Virus record (IMG/VR): IMGVR_UViG_3300034198_002577
Location: 1-38,340 of that record
Direction: 5' to 3' (one strand)
From: a virus
DNA: 38,340 nucleotides
The notes beneath the pieces are model-generated. The model was not told the origin of the DNA, searched no databases, and saw only the letters and a list, made by a program, of their open reading frames with translations. Positions 7,294-15,458 of this stretch are shown here, piece after piece; position 1 is the first letter of the stretch, and every line of letters begins with the position of its first letter. The position numbers and the translations under genes were made by a program.

Positions 7294-8382
7294 ATGTCTA
7301 TATCAGATATTGCAAAGTTTGGGGGTTATGCTCTCGCGCTAGGTGCTACAGCTTATGGCGCAAAAGATATCATAAGTGCCAAAGCAAACGACCCAAACGC
7401 TGTAGTTAATAGGGACATGTTTGCTGGACAAAACTTAACTTTTCCTGAAGATCTAGTAGCAGATGATATAGGTAGAAATTTCTATATAGACATACAATTC
7501 CAAAAGTATCAGAGAAGATCTATATTCGATCAGCCTATATTACAGGCACAGGGTGGAATACAACTACCTATACCGAACAACTTAAGAGATCAAACTGGTG
7601 CCAATTGGCATCAGTTTAATAATGAAAATAGTCCTGCACTTGGAGCTGGTATAGAGCAGTTTTTAAAGAATAACCCAAACTCAGCGACTAAAGGATACGA
7701 CACGGGTAATTTTACCGGTGATTTAAAAGCTGTTAGTGCAGCGGTTGCCGCTGGTGCTGCAACTAATGCCACTAAAAATTTATTAGATGGACTAGCACAA
7801 GGTGCAACAGCACAAGGTCTACAAACATTTGGTCTTGCGCAGAATCCATTTATGACAATGTTATATCAGAGTCCACAATTTAAGTCACACATATTCGAGT
7901 GGACATTAGCACCTAGAAATGAGTCTGAGACAGAGACACTAAAGAATATAATACTGTCGTTTAAGTCACATATGCTACCTAGTTTTGCTCCAGCGAGCGG
8001 TGGTATATTACTAACTTATCCTGACATGGCTATAGTGACATTATATCCAACTGGGTATCTATATGATTTTAAGATGTGTGTTGTAAAGGATCTAACTATA
8101 AACTTTGCTCCATCGGGACCATCATTTTTTAGAACTATTCCTGCACCGACACAGGTAATCTTAAGTGTTACTCTACAAGAAATTGAGTTCTTCATGAAAG
8201 AAGACATACTTGATCCTACAGGAACACAGGGTGGGCTAAGAGGACAGGCAGACTCATTTAGTGCTGGCGGTGGCCCTGGAAGATCCGCTGGACCAGGAGG
8301 TCCTGTAATACAACCACCACCAGCTCAAGTTACACCTTTTCCAGATGATTCATCTGCTTTTGACAATTTACTTTCTCCATAA
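7294..8382 (+). CDS. gp48: gp48-like baseplate tail-tube cap protein
   Basis: A 362-residue protein, close in size to T4 gp48 (364). After a short hydrophobic N-terminus it has NFYIDIQFQKYQRRSIFDQP, then GGIQLPIPNNLRD, a Gly/Ala-rich middle, and a conserved tube-fold half: FEWTLAPRNESET, MLPSFAPASGGILLTYPDM, then YLYDFKMCVVKDLTINFAPS. The last 50 residues are a Gly/Pro/Ser-rich tail. In T4 gp48 sits on the hub and starts the tail tube together with gp54, which here lies on the opposite arm of the same promoter region. AAGG lies eight bases before the ATG. The gene ends in tandem stops (TAATAA) and is first in the right block, directly after the late promoter. Confidence 0.85.
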   Translation: MSISDIAKFGGYALALGATAYGAKDIISAKANDPNAVVNRDMFAGQNLTFPEDLVADDIGRNFYIDIQFQKYQRRSIFDQPILQAQGGIQLPIPNNLRDQTGANWHQFNNENSPALGAGIEQFLKNNPNSATKGYDTGNFTGDLKAVSAAVAAGAATNATKNLLDGLAQGATAQGLQTFGLAQNPFMTMLYQSPQFKSHIFEWTLAPRNESETETLKNIILSFKSHMLPSFAPASGGILLTYPDMAIVTLYPTGYLYDFKMCVVKDLTINFAPSGPSFFRTIPAPTQVILSVTLQEIEFFMKEDILDPTGTQGGLRGQADSFSAGGGPGRSAGPGGPVIQPPPAQVTPFPDDSSAFDNLLSP

Positions 8383-8402
8383 TAAAGGCACTCTGCACAA
8401 TA

Positions 8403-8418
8403 TGGTGTAAGAACACCA
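8403..8418. other. Small perfect hairpin between gp48 and gp53
   Basis: TGGTGT and ACACCA form a six-base-pair stem around the loop AAGA in the 58-base gap. No T-run follows, so it is not an intrinsic terminator. It could be an RNA-processing or stability element, or chance. Confidence 0.3.
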
Positions 8419-8440
8419 GATTACTAGTAGGATTAATAAG

Positions 8441-9325
8441 ATGGCTGAAAAATACTTTTCAAAGTTTCCATTAACACAATATGCAAATAATATAGTTGTT
8501 AATATTATTGAGCGCGCTAAATTAACTAACAGCGTTATCAATAACCCGTACATATACTATAATTATGAGATAAAGGAAGGTGAAAGGCCAGATCAAATTG
8601 CCGACTTTTATTATAACGATCAATATATGGATTGGCTCCTGTATCTCTCAAATCAAATAGTTGACCCATATTACGAGTGGTATTTACCTGAAGATACATT
8701 TAATTCTTACCTAGTTAAGAAATATAATCTAGGAACTAATATTAATATATCAAAATTAAAAAATAAAGTTTACTATTATAAGAATAATTGGTATAATGAG
8801 TCTAGAATAACTGTATCTGACTATAATGCCTTACCATATAATCATCATCGTTATTGGCAAGAAGTTTATAATGATTTTGGCAACATAGTTTCTTATACTA
8901 GAAAGCGTAATGATTGGACTATTAAAACTAATAATATAATTAGCTATACATATCTCAATGAAATACCAAATAATTTCATTGTGAATGAGATAGTATCAGT
9001 ACACTATAGTAATACGCATGTTGGAAAAGGACAGGTAGCCAGTTCTAATAGTTCACATGTTGTTCTACAGCACTTAAGTGGCTATGTATTTTTTAGTTCT
9101 GGTTATTCTTCACCGTATGTTTATGGCACAGAAAGCGGTGCTAATGTTGTATTTAATGCAGCGACTAGCTTGGCAAATAATATAGTTGTTGGAGAAGAGA
9201 TCTATTGGGATCCAATTAGTATCTATGATTATGAGAGGATACAAAATGAGAGTAAGAAGAGTATTAAGGTCCTTGATAGGGGACTTTCCATGCAAGTATC
9301 TGAGAGCCTAACGAAACTGTTATGA
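8441..9325 (+). CDS. gp53: gp53-like baseplate wedge protein
   Basis: A 294-residue protein. The first 110 residues match gp53: INNPYIYYNYEIKEGERPDQ, IADFYYNDQYMDW, then LLYLSNQIVDPYYEWYLPED (T4 has the same DPYYGW core). T4 gp53 is 196 residues; the extra length lies in the second half, where GKGQVASSNSSHVVLQHLSG resembles the short beta-modules repeated in the large wedge proteins downstream. In T4 gp53 is the last wedge component and joins wedges to each other and to the hub. AGGA lies upstream of the ATG. The end overlaps the next gene by four bases (ATGA). Confidence 0.9.
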   Translation: MAEKYFSKFPLTQYANNIVVNIIERAKLTNSVINNPYIYYNYEIKEGERPDQIADFYYNDQYMDWLLYLSNQIVDPYYEWYLPEDTFNSYLVKKYNLGTNINISKLKNKVYYYKNNWYNESRITVSDYNALPYNHHRYWQEVYNDFGNIVSYTRKRNDWTIKTNNIISYTYLNEIPNNFIVNEIVSVHYSNTHVGKGQVASSNSSHVVLQHLSGYVFFSSGYSSPYVYGTESGANVVFNAATSLANNIVVGEEIYWDPISIYDYERIQNESKKSIKVLDRGLSMQVSESLTKLL

Positions 9326-10554
9326 GTAATCCAGGCGATATTCAAGTAAGTTCTTTTACTATAAAGACTGCTTCAGGAACACTAGACCTGACTTACTCAT
9401 TTGTGAGCGCTTCTATCTACGAGAGCATTTTTACTCCTGGAATAGTTATGTATGTTAAGGTACTTGACACCGATGATCAGGTAGGAATACATAAGATAGT
9501 AGGTGGAGAGCCTGTGTCTATATCTTTAGGAATCCCTGGTGGAGTCAAAGCAAACTATAAGTTTACTGTTATGCAAAACGACAACACTGTTGGTGCTACA
9601 GCGTCGATGAAGTCTAAGATGTATATGCTAAAAATGGTATCCGACGAGGTCATTCATGGGCATATCAATACGACAATTAAGAGTGCAGACACTCAGATAT
9701 CAAATCTTGTTCAGCAGATACATAAAGACTTACTACACAGCACAAAAAACCTCATAGTTGAAGATACTCAAGGAAACCAACACTTATCATTAAATGGTGG
9801 TATGTCTGCTCATGAAGCGATAGCTATGATTAGAAAAAGAGCTATGTCTGCCGAGAATAAGTCATCTCTCTTTGTCTTCTTCGAGACAAGACAGGACTCT
9901 GAAACTGTTTTTAAATTCTCTACTATAGAGAATCTTTTTAAATGTGACTCGGTCAAGACATTCCAGCAATCTGACGCTATTAACAGTAGCATCTATAATC
10001 AAACGGATAATCAGATTATAGCTATGGAGATACCGACCCACTTTAATACGATGGAGAGAATAAAGAAAGCCGCATCTGATGTCATCGAGTTTGACTATAC
10101 AACTTGGCAATATACTAAAAAGAGAATAGTATCGAATCCAACAGACTATACGACCGGTGGTACCGGAAATATGATATCAGCTGATGTCTTTGATAAGTTT
10201 ATAAATGCTGCAAAGAATCTTCCTCAACTATTTGTGCCAACCGATAACTATAAGAGGGCAGTCACACACATACCCGAAAAGATTCAAGATAGAAACTCAT
10301 ACCTCTCAACACTATCGCAAAACTCGATAAAGATTAGAACTTATGGGGATCTTGCTATAAAAGCAGGTGACGTAATAACCTTAAATATACCAACAAGATC
10401 TAGCACGACTGATAATAAGAAAAATGATTCACAGCTATCTGGTAAATTCCTAGTTTCTAGAATACACCATGATATAGGATTGGTCTCTGAGTCTCCTAGA
10501 TATACTTGTGTTATAGAGTGCATTAAGGGTAATATAGAGACTGGTGTACAATGA
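9322..10554 (+). CDS. gp27: gp27-like baseplate hub protein
   Basis: A 410-residue protein, close to T4 gp27 (391). The hub fold shared with P2 gpD and Mu gp44 is suggested by a first beta-domain (FTIKTASGTLDLTYSFVSAS, IYESIFTPGIVMYVKVLDTD), then SLFVFFETRQDSETVFKFST in the middle. The last part, SQLSGKFLVSRIHHDI with TCVIECIKG, is the typical end of the family (a (G)K(F/Y)LVS..HH strand). In T4 a gp27 trimer forms the hub between the tail tube and the gp5 spike. The gene overlaps gp53 and the gp5-like gene by ATGA at both ends, so the three are probably translated together. Confidence 0.8.
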   Translation: MSNPGDIQVSSFTIKTASGTLDLTYSFVSASIYESIFTPGIVMYVKVLDTDDQVGIHKIVGGEPVSISLGIPGGVKANYKFTVMQNDNTVGATASMKSKMYMLKMVSDEVIHGHINTTIKSADTQISNLVQQIHKDLLHSTKNLIVEDTQGNQHLSLNGGMSAHEAIAMIRKRAMSAENKSSLFVFFETRQDSETVFKFSTIENLFKCDSVKTFQQSDAINSSIYNQTDNQIIAMEIPTHFNTMERIKKAASDVIEFDYTTWQYTKKRIVSNPTDYTTGGTGNMISADVFDKFINAAKNLPQLFVPTDNYKRAVTHIPEKIQDRNSYLSTLSQNSIKIRTYGDLAIKAGDVITLNIPTRSSTTDNKKNDSQLSGKFLVSRIHHDIGLVSESPRYTCVIECIKGNIETGVQ

Positions 10555-12170
10555 CAGAAACTAATCTAGGTAGCAATTTCTCATGGTGGGTTGGCAAAGT
10601 CGTTAATGTAAAGGACGACCCATATCTATCCGGGCGCGTGCGTGTAAGAATAATAGGTCGCCACGACGATATTAATAACTTTCCAGATGACTCTCTACCA
10701 TGGGCAATGCCTATGCAACCTATCACTAGCGCAGCAGTCGGAAGAATAGGAACATCACCGTTAGGCCTTTTACCTGGCTCACACGTATTAGGGATGTACG
10801 CCGATAAAGACCAGCAGTACCCAATAGTACTCGGCTCATTTGGTAAAGGTGGAGATGCCGACGGTGGACCCATTGAGGATGGAGCAATATCAATAGACTA
10901 TAAGAATGGTGGAAGTATACCATCTCTTAGCCAGTCGGATGACGTGTTAGATAATAACGCCTTCAATAAATTATTTCTTGGTAGAGCTCTTACTGAGAAG
11001 ATATATGACAGTCTTACAAATAATGGGGGTCCTAATCCTTCGACACCTAATACTAGAGGCTCTAATATAACGAAAGATGTTAAGGCAAAATTACATAAGC
11101 CTGATGTGCCTACTACAGCTTCAGTAGATCCAAAGGATAAAGGTAACGTATTAGATCATATTAAACAGGTAGACCCACAATTTCGATCTACGGTACTCCC
11201 TAATGCTACAACTAATGTATCATCTGTTAGGGATATTATGCAGATGGCTAGCCCAAAAGGCATTAATAATTTATTACAAGGATCTATGACTAGAGCATTT
11301 AGTTTATTAGCATCTAGCGTAGGTTTAAGCCCTACTCTAAGTATGTTATCTGGATCACTTTTATCAGGAGCGATATCGGGTAATTATCAATCGATAATAA
11401 GATCGGTAATGAATGGACTATTATTATCTGCTGCTGGAAACGGTGGTATATTACCTAAAATAATTAGTCCACGAGCTAATGTGATTACTAATAATTCGCC
11501 GAGACCTTTTATTAATTCGATTGTTTCAGTTATACCACCGTTATATGTTCAACAATACTACTCTATAGAAAATGATCCTTATCCTGGATATATACAGTGG
11601 AAAGGACAAGCGGGTGATTTTCTGTATACACTCAGAAACGGGGAGCCTAATTATAGTTCTCCTCAACAGCACATAACGGCTCATCATGGAAATCTTATGG
11701 GTTCTGGATTGGGTGTTATTATGAATCAGGGTTTAACTGGTGTAGCACTAGGTATAGCGTTATCTACATTAATGAATGGCACTAAGTCTTCTATATCTGA
11801 TATGGGCTTATCTAAGATAATGGGCTCAGGAGCATCAGTAGGAAATATGTTATCTTTAGCAACTAAGCTACTCGGAGGAAGAGGTTTAAATATACAATCA
11901 TTTGTTGGTAGCATGGCGGACTCTGTTTTATCATCTGGATTTTCTTCATCTATGAATAACTATGCGCATAAGCAGTCTATATTAGCTATGAAGAAGAAAG
12001 CTCTAAATGAAGTATATAATAAAACTGCAGATCAACAGGATTCTGAAGCTATCGATGCTGCTAAACAATATGCATTGGCTAAACTGGATTCTATGCCAAA
12101 TTTATCATCTATTACGGAATCAGTTCCGCTCTCTGATGGGACCGCGTATCAGGTAAAGGTTTCACGATAA
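10551..12170 (+). CDS. gp5: gp5-like hub protein with N-terminal OB domain, no lysozyme domain
   Basis: A 539-residue protein. Residues about 8-105 match the gp5/gpV OB domain: WWVGKVVNVKDDPYLSGRVR, VRIIGRHDD, LPWAMPMQP, then LPGSHVLGMYADKDQQYPIV and LGSFGKGG. The other 430 residues do not show the T4 lysozyme fold. They are Gly/Ser/Leu-rich, with hydrophobic stretches and a helical, Lys/Ala-rich part near the C-terminus. T4 gp5 (575 residues) fuses OB, lysozyme and beta-helix. Here the OB part stands without the lysozyme and the beta-helix is encoded by the next gene. The product should still anchor the spike to the hub. The function of the long C-terminal region is unknown. Confidence 0.8.
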   Translation: MTETNLGSNFSWWVGKVVNVKDDPYLSGRVRVRIIGRHDDINNFPDDSLPWAMPMQPITSAAVGRIGTSPLGLLPGSHVLGMYADKDQQYPIVLGSFGKGGDADGGPIEDGAISIDYKNGGSIPSLSQSDDVLDNNAFNKLFLGRALTEKIYDSLTNNGGPNPSTPNTRGSNITKDVKAKLHKPDVPTTASVDPKDKGNVLDHIKQVDPQFRSTVLPNATTNVSSVRDIMQMASPKGINNLLQGSMTRAFSLLASSVGLSPTLSMLSGSLLSGAISGNYQSIIRSVMNGLLLSAAGNGGILPKIISPRANVITNNSPRPFINSIVSVIPPLYVQQYYSIENDPYPGYIQWKGQAGDFLYTLRNGEPNYSSPQQHITAHHGNLMGSGLGVIMNQGLTGVALGIALSTLMNGTKSSISDMGLSKIMGSGASVGNMLSLATKLLGGRGLNIQSFVGSMADSVLSSGFSSSMNNYAHKQSILAMKKKALNEVYNKTADQQDSEAIDAAKQYALAKLDSMPNLSSITESVPLSDGTAYQVKVSR

Positions 12171-12901
12171 TGGCAGACGTAAATAATAAGAGATACCCAG
12201 ACTCTCAAATTGCTTCTCAATATCCATATGCTAAAGTGACCATGCATCCTGATGGGAGTGGTAGATATGAGGATCATACACCAGATCATGAGACTTTTAG
12301 AGAATTCTTTGCTGGCGGTGGTCATAGGGAAGTTGGAAATAGTCCGGACGGCGGGATTGGAAGAGAGGTATTAGCTACTCTTGGAAAAGTATTTCATAAC
12401 TTAGCTGATGGGATGAGCCACACTGTTGCTGGTCATCATGATAGGACTACTGGTGGAAATCACAGAGAGCAGACAGAGGGTGATCATCATGAAGAGAAAG
12501 GTGGTAATCACTATAATGCTATAGCAGGTCATGTTGTTTCTACAACAAATGAGACGGTAGTAAATCACACGGCAGATGGCGATCATCACCATATAACCTC
12601 AGGAGATCATATAATAGATCATGATGGAAGCATTCACACTAATGTGAGTAATGATCATATATCTCATGTTGAGGGTAATCATGGTTTAGTTGTTGCAAAA
12701 GGTGACCATGGTATACAGCTTCAATCTGGTAATATGAATATTGAAGTGACAAATGGTGAATATAATCTTAAGACTCTTCACCCTATAACGATTAGAAGTG
12801 ATGAGAAGATAACTTTAAAGGTGGGAAAGAACACTATAGTAATGGATCAAAATGGAATAACAGTGACTGCAATTGCCGTCAGCTTTATTAAGGCTAGTTA
12901 A
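12170..12901 (+). CDS. His-rich beta-helix spike protein (gp5 C-terminal-like)
   Basis: A 243-residue protein. From about residue 80 to 175 it is built of eight-residue units around (G)(D/N)H, for example HREQTEGD, HHEEKGGN, DHHHITSG and NHGLVVAK. A less His-rich beta-helix continues to the end. T4 gp5C is a triple-stranded beta-helix of octads, so this looks like the detached spike helix of gp5. I count 25 His in 243 residues. The ATG overlaps the OB gene stop by one base (TAATG), and the PAAR tip follows three bases after the stop. OB protein, shaft and tip are therefore consecutive genes. Confidence 0.8.
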   Translation: MADVNNKRYPDSQIASQYPYAKVTMHPDGSGRYEDHTPDHETFREFFAGGGHREVGNSPDGGIGREVLATLGKVFHNLADGMSHTVAGHHDRTTGGNHREQTEGDHHEEKGGNHYNAIAGHVVSTTNETVVNHTADGDHHHITSGDHIIDHDGSIHTNVSNDHISHVEGNHGLVVAKGDHGIQLQSGNMNIEVTNGEYNLKTLHPITIRSDEKITLKVGKNTIVMDQNGITVTAIAVSFIKAS

Positions 12902-12903
12902 CA

Positions 12904-13203
12904 ATGTCTTTTGCACACAGAGACGGTGATGCAAGAGCGTGTGGAGCAACTACTATAGTAGCTGGCCAGGATTTTGTTACTATAGACGGAAAACTTTGGT
13001 CAGTGGATGGCGATGATAATACTGACGGTGGTGGTGCACTGCACCACTCACAATCATATATAACTATTGGTGGAATCTATGTTATATTGGTTGGAGACCA
13101 TGCTGACCCAGATGGTATGTCTCCCGATATTATTGATGGTGGTGTTACCCCTCACGATGATCCGATAGCCACCGGATCTGATAGTTTTGTCGACGTAGCA
13201 TAG
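12904..13203 (+). CDS. gp5.4: PAAR-like spike tip protein (gp5.4-like)
   Basis: A 99-residue protein, matching T4 gp5.4 (97). It begins MSFAHRDGDARACGATT, the usual start of phage PAAR proteins. H5, C13, H47/H48 and H66 are candidates for the zinc site at the tip. The fold caps the beta-helix spike with a sharp metal-bound cone that pierces the outer membrane. It follows the spike gene directly. Confidence 0.85.
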   Translation: MSFAHRDGDARACGATTIVAGQDFVTIDGKLWSVDGDDNTDGGGALHHSQSYITIGGIYVILVGDHADPDGMSPDIIDGGVTPHDDPIATGSDSFVDVA

Positions 13204-13211
13204 GAATTCAG

Positions 13212-13631
13212 ATGTCAAGAGCAGATACATTTACACCACTAAGTGGAACTAGAGAGATATACAGTGATTTTTTAGTAAATCTAGACTCAAATCCAATGAC
13301 TGGTGCTCTAGGAAAGATCAGTAATGAGGCAGCAGTTAGAAGATCAATAATGAATCTTATAACGACCAATATGGGCGAGAGAATGTTCCAGCCAAATCTT
13401 GGTTCTGATGTTTATAGGGCTCTCTTTGAGCCACTCGACCAGATTGCAGCTTCCTCGCTACAAAGAGCGGTCAAGAATGTCATAACTTATCATGAGCCCA
13501 GAGCTAATCTTCTTAGTGTTACTGTTTATCCTGGAGTAGATAGGAATACTATGGTTGTTAATGTCATATTTTCTCTAATAAATAGTAATAAACCGGTATC
13601 TCTAGATGTAATTCTAAGAAGAGTAAGATAA
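13212..13631 (+). CDS. gp25: gp25-like baseplate wedge protein
   Basis: A 139-residue protein (T4 gp25 is 132). IYSDFLVNLDSNPMTGAL, then AAVRRSIMNLITTNMGERMF, QPNLGSDVYRALFEP and a conserved YHEPRANL match the GPW_gp25 family, including the central EPR motif that contacts gp6. In contractile systems it links the wedge to the hub and sheath. AGGA lies upstream of the ATG, and the stop is directly followed by the gp6 ATG. Confidence 0.95.
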   Translation: MSRADTFTPLSGTREIYSDFLVNLDSNPMTGALGKISNEAAVRRSIMNLITTNMGERMFQPNLGSDVYRALFEPLDQIAASSLQRAVKNVITYHEPRANLLSVTVYPGVDRNTMVVNVIFSLINSNKPVSLDVILRRVR

Positions 13632-15458
13632 ATGGCCAACAGTTCTATAAATCTAACATCATTGGACTTTGATACTCTCAAGAGCAATCTTAAGTCATAT
13701 CTCAAGTCTCAGTCAACGTTTAAAGACTATGACTTTGACGGCTCAAACATGAATGTTTTATTAGATATCTTGTCTTATAACACTTACCTAAATAGTTTTT
13801 ATCTGAATATGGCTATCAGCGAGTCTTTTCTTGACACTGCTCAATTAAGAGACTCTGTCATAAGCCATGCTAAGGAATTAAATTATACGCCATACTCTAG
13901 TAAATCTCCAGAAGCTAAAGTAGATATTACATTTAATACTTCTGGAATAAACTCAGGATTATTTGAGATTCCAAAGGGGACACCATTCTCTGGAACTAAC
14001 TCGAATGGATCATTTATTTTTACTACTGATCAAAATCTAATAGTATCATCTACATCTAATACATTCGTATTCTCAAATGTATCGATTTATGAGGGAACAT
14101 ATATTAATGAGTCTTATGTAATGGACTATACTATAGATAATCAGAGATTTATACTATCAAATCCAACTATAGACACGAACAGTCTCACTGTTCAAGTAAT
14201 TGAGAATACAGGGGCTAATGTTTCTTTATTCACACAAGCCGGTAAAATATATGATTTAACTAATACTTCTAATGTGTATTTCTTACAAGCGACATCTGGA
14301 AATCAGTATGAGATAGTATTCGGAGATGGTGTCTTTGGTAGAAAGCCGCTAAGCGGGTCTACTGTTTTAGCTACATATAGGGTTACGCGTGGAACTGCTG
14401 GTGGTGGAATCAAAAACTTTTTATTGGACAGAGATCTTGGCGGATACAATGGTGGAAATGCTATATCTACAGTCGTTACATCCATATATGCATCAGATGG
14501 AGCCATGGAAGAAAATATAGAGAGTATTAGATTTAGAGCACCTAGATCTTATCAATCTCAAGATAGAGCAGTAACTGTCAATGACTATAAGACTCTTATA
14601 TTAGATAACTTCCCAGATATCGAAGATGTTAATGTTTATGGGGGAGAAACTGCACCAAATAACACAAAATATGGAACTGTGTTTATATCTCCATCCACTT
14701 ACTCCGGTGCTCACTTATCAAGTGAAAGACAGACAGATTTATTAAATTTCTTATCTACAAAGAAGATTATCAATATAAGAAATGAAATAGTAGAGCCCGA
14801 ATATGTCTATGTTATTGTAAATACTACAGCCACTATTAATTTTAGTTCTACATCTTTAACTACTGCACAAATAACTACTATCATTAATAATACTATAAAA
14901 TCTTACAATGATGTAAATCTAAAAAAATTCAATGATGTGTTAAGACTATCAACATTAATATCGTCTATTAACAATTCTGATCCAAGCGTTATCAGTAATC
15001 AAGTAAGTCTACAAATATATAAAGACTTTTCACCAGAATTGGGCAGTGCGCAGACCGTCACAATAAATCTTAATAATCCTCTACAACCGGGGACAATAAC
15101 CAGTACTCCGTTTTTATCTTCAGATGGTAACTCTTATATATTAACCGACTATAGTCCTAAAAACGATACTTTTATTAGAGACAATAATATTACTCAATAT
15201 ATAGTAATTAATAAAAAACCAATAATATATCTAAAGCAGATAACGACAAATAATATAGAAAATTATTTGGTTGTTGGAAGCGTTGATTATTCTTCTGGAA
15301 TAATAACGGTTAAGAATTTAAATGTTATAGAAGTTCTTACTAGCCCTGGAATAAGAGTGACTGCTAGCCCTAGTGCCGGTGATGTGTTCTCTAAATTTAA
15401 TAATATCGTAGAAATAGATACTGGAAACATCAATACAACAGTGATACCATACAGATGA
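13632..15458 (+). CDS. gp6: gp6-like baseplate wedge protein (baseplate J family)
   Basis: A 608-residue protein (T4 gp6 is 660). The N-terminus, LDFDTLKSNLKSYLKSQS, FKDYDFDGSNMNVLLDILSY, NTYLNSFYLNMAISESFLDT, is typical of gp6 in T4-like phages. The middle carries the baseplate-J type beta domain (YEIVFGDGVFGRKPL and VTRGTAGGG). The IEDVNVYGGE region and the C-terminal beta part complete the family pattern. In T4 gp6 dimers form the inner iris of the baseplate that opens on contraction. The gene follows gp25 with no gap and overlaps gp7-like by four bases. Confidence 0.95.
   Translation: MANSSINLTSLDFDTLKSNLKSYLKSQSTFKDYDFDGSNMNVLLDILSYNTYLNSFYLNMAISESFLDTAQLRDSVISHAKELNYTPYSSKSPEAKVDITFNTSGINSGLFEIPKGTPFSGTNSNGSFIFTTDQNLIVSSTSNTFVFSNVSIYEGTYINESYVMDYTIDNQRFILSNPTIDTNSLTVQVIENTGANVSLFTQAGKIYDLTNTSNVYFLQATSGNQYEIVFGDGVFGRKPLSGSTVLATYRVTRGTAGGGIKNFLLDRDLGGYNGGNAISTVVTSIYASDGAMEENIESIRFRAPRSYQSQDRAVTVNDYKTLILDNFPDIEDVNVYGGETAPNNTKYGTVFISPSTYSGAHLSSERQTDLLNFLSTKKIINIRNEIVEPEYVYVIVNTTATINFSSTSLTTAQITTIINNTIKSYNDVNLKKFNDVLRLSTLISSINNSDPSVISNQVSLQIYKDFSPELGSAQTVTINLNNPLQPGTITSTPFLSSDGNSYILTDYSPKNDTFIRDNNITQYIVINKKPIIYLKQITTNNIENYLVVGSVDYSSGIITVKNLNVIEVLTSPGIRVTASPSAGDVFSKFNNIVEIDTGNINTTVIPYR

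Noticed and set aside
10551-12170. A lysozyme domain in the gp5-like protein, as in T4
   Set aside because: No E...D...T muramidase pattern or T4-lysozyme-like segment is visible after the OB domain.
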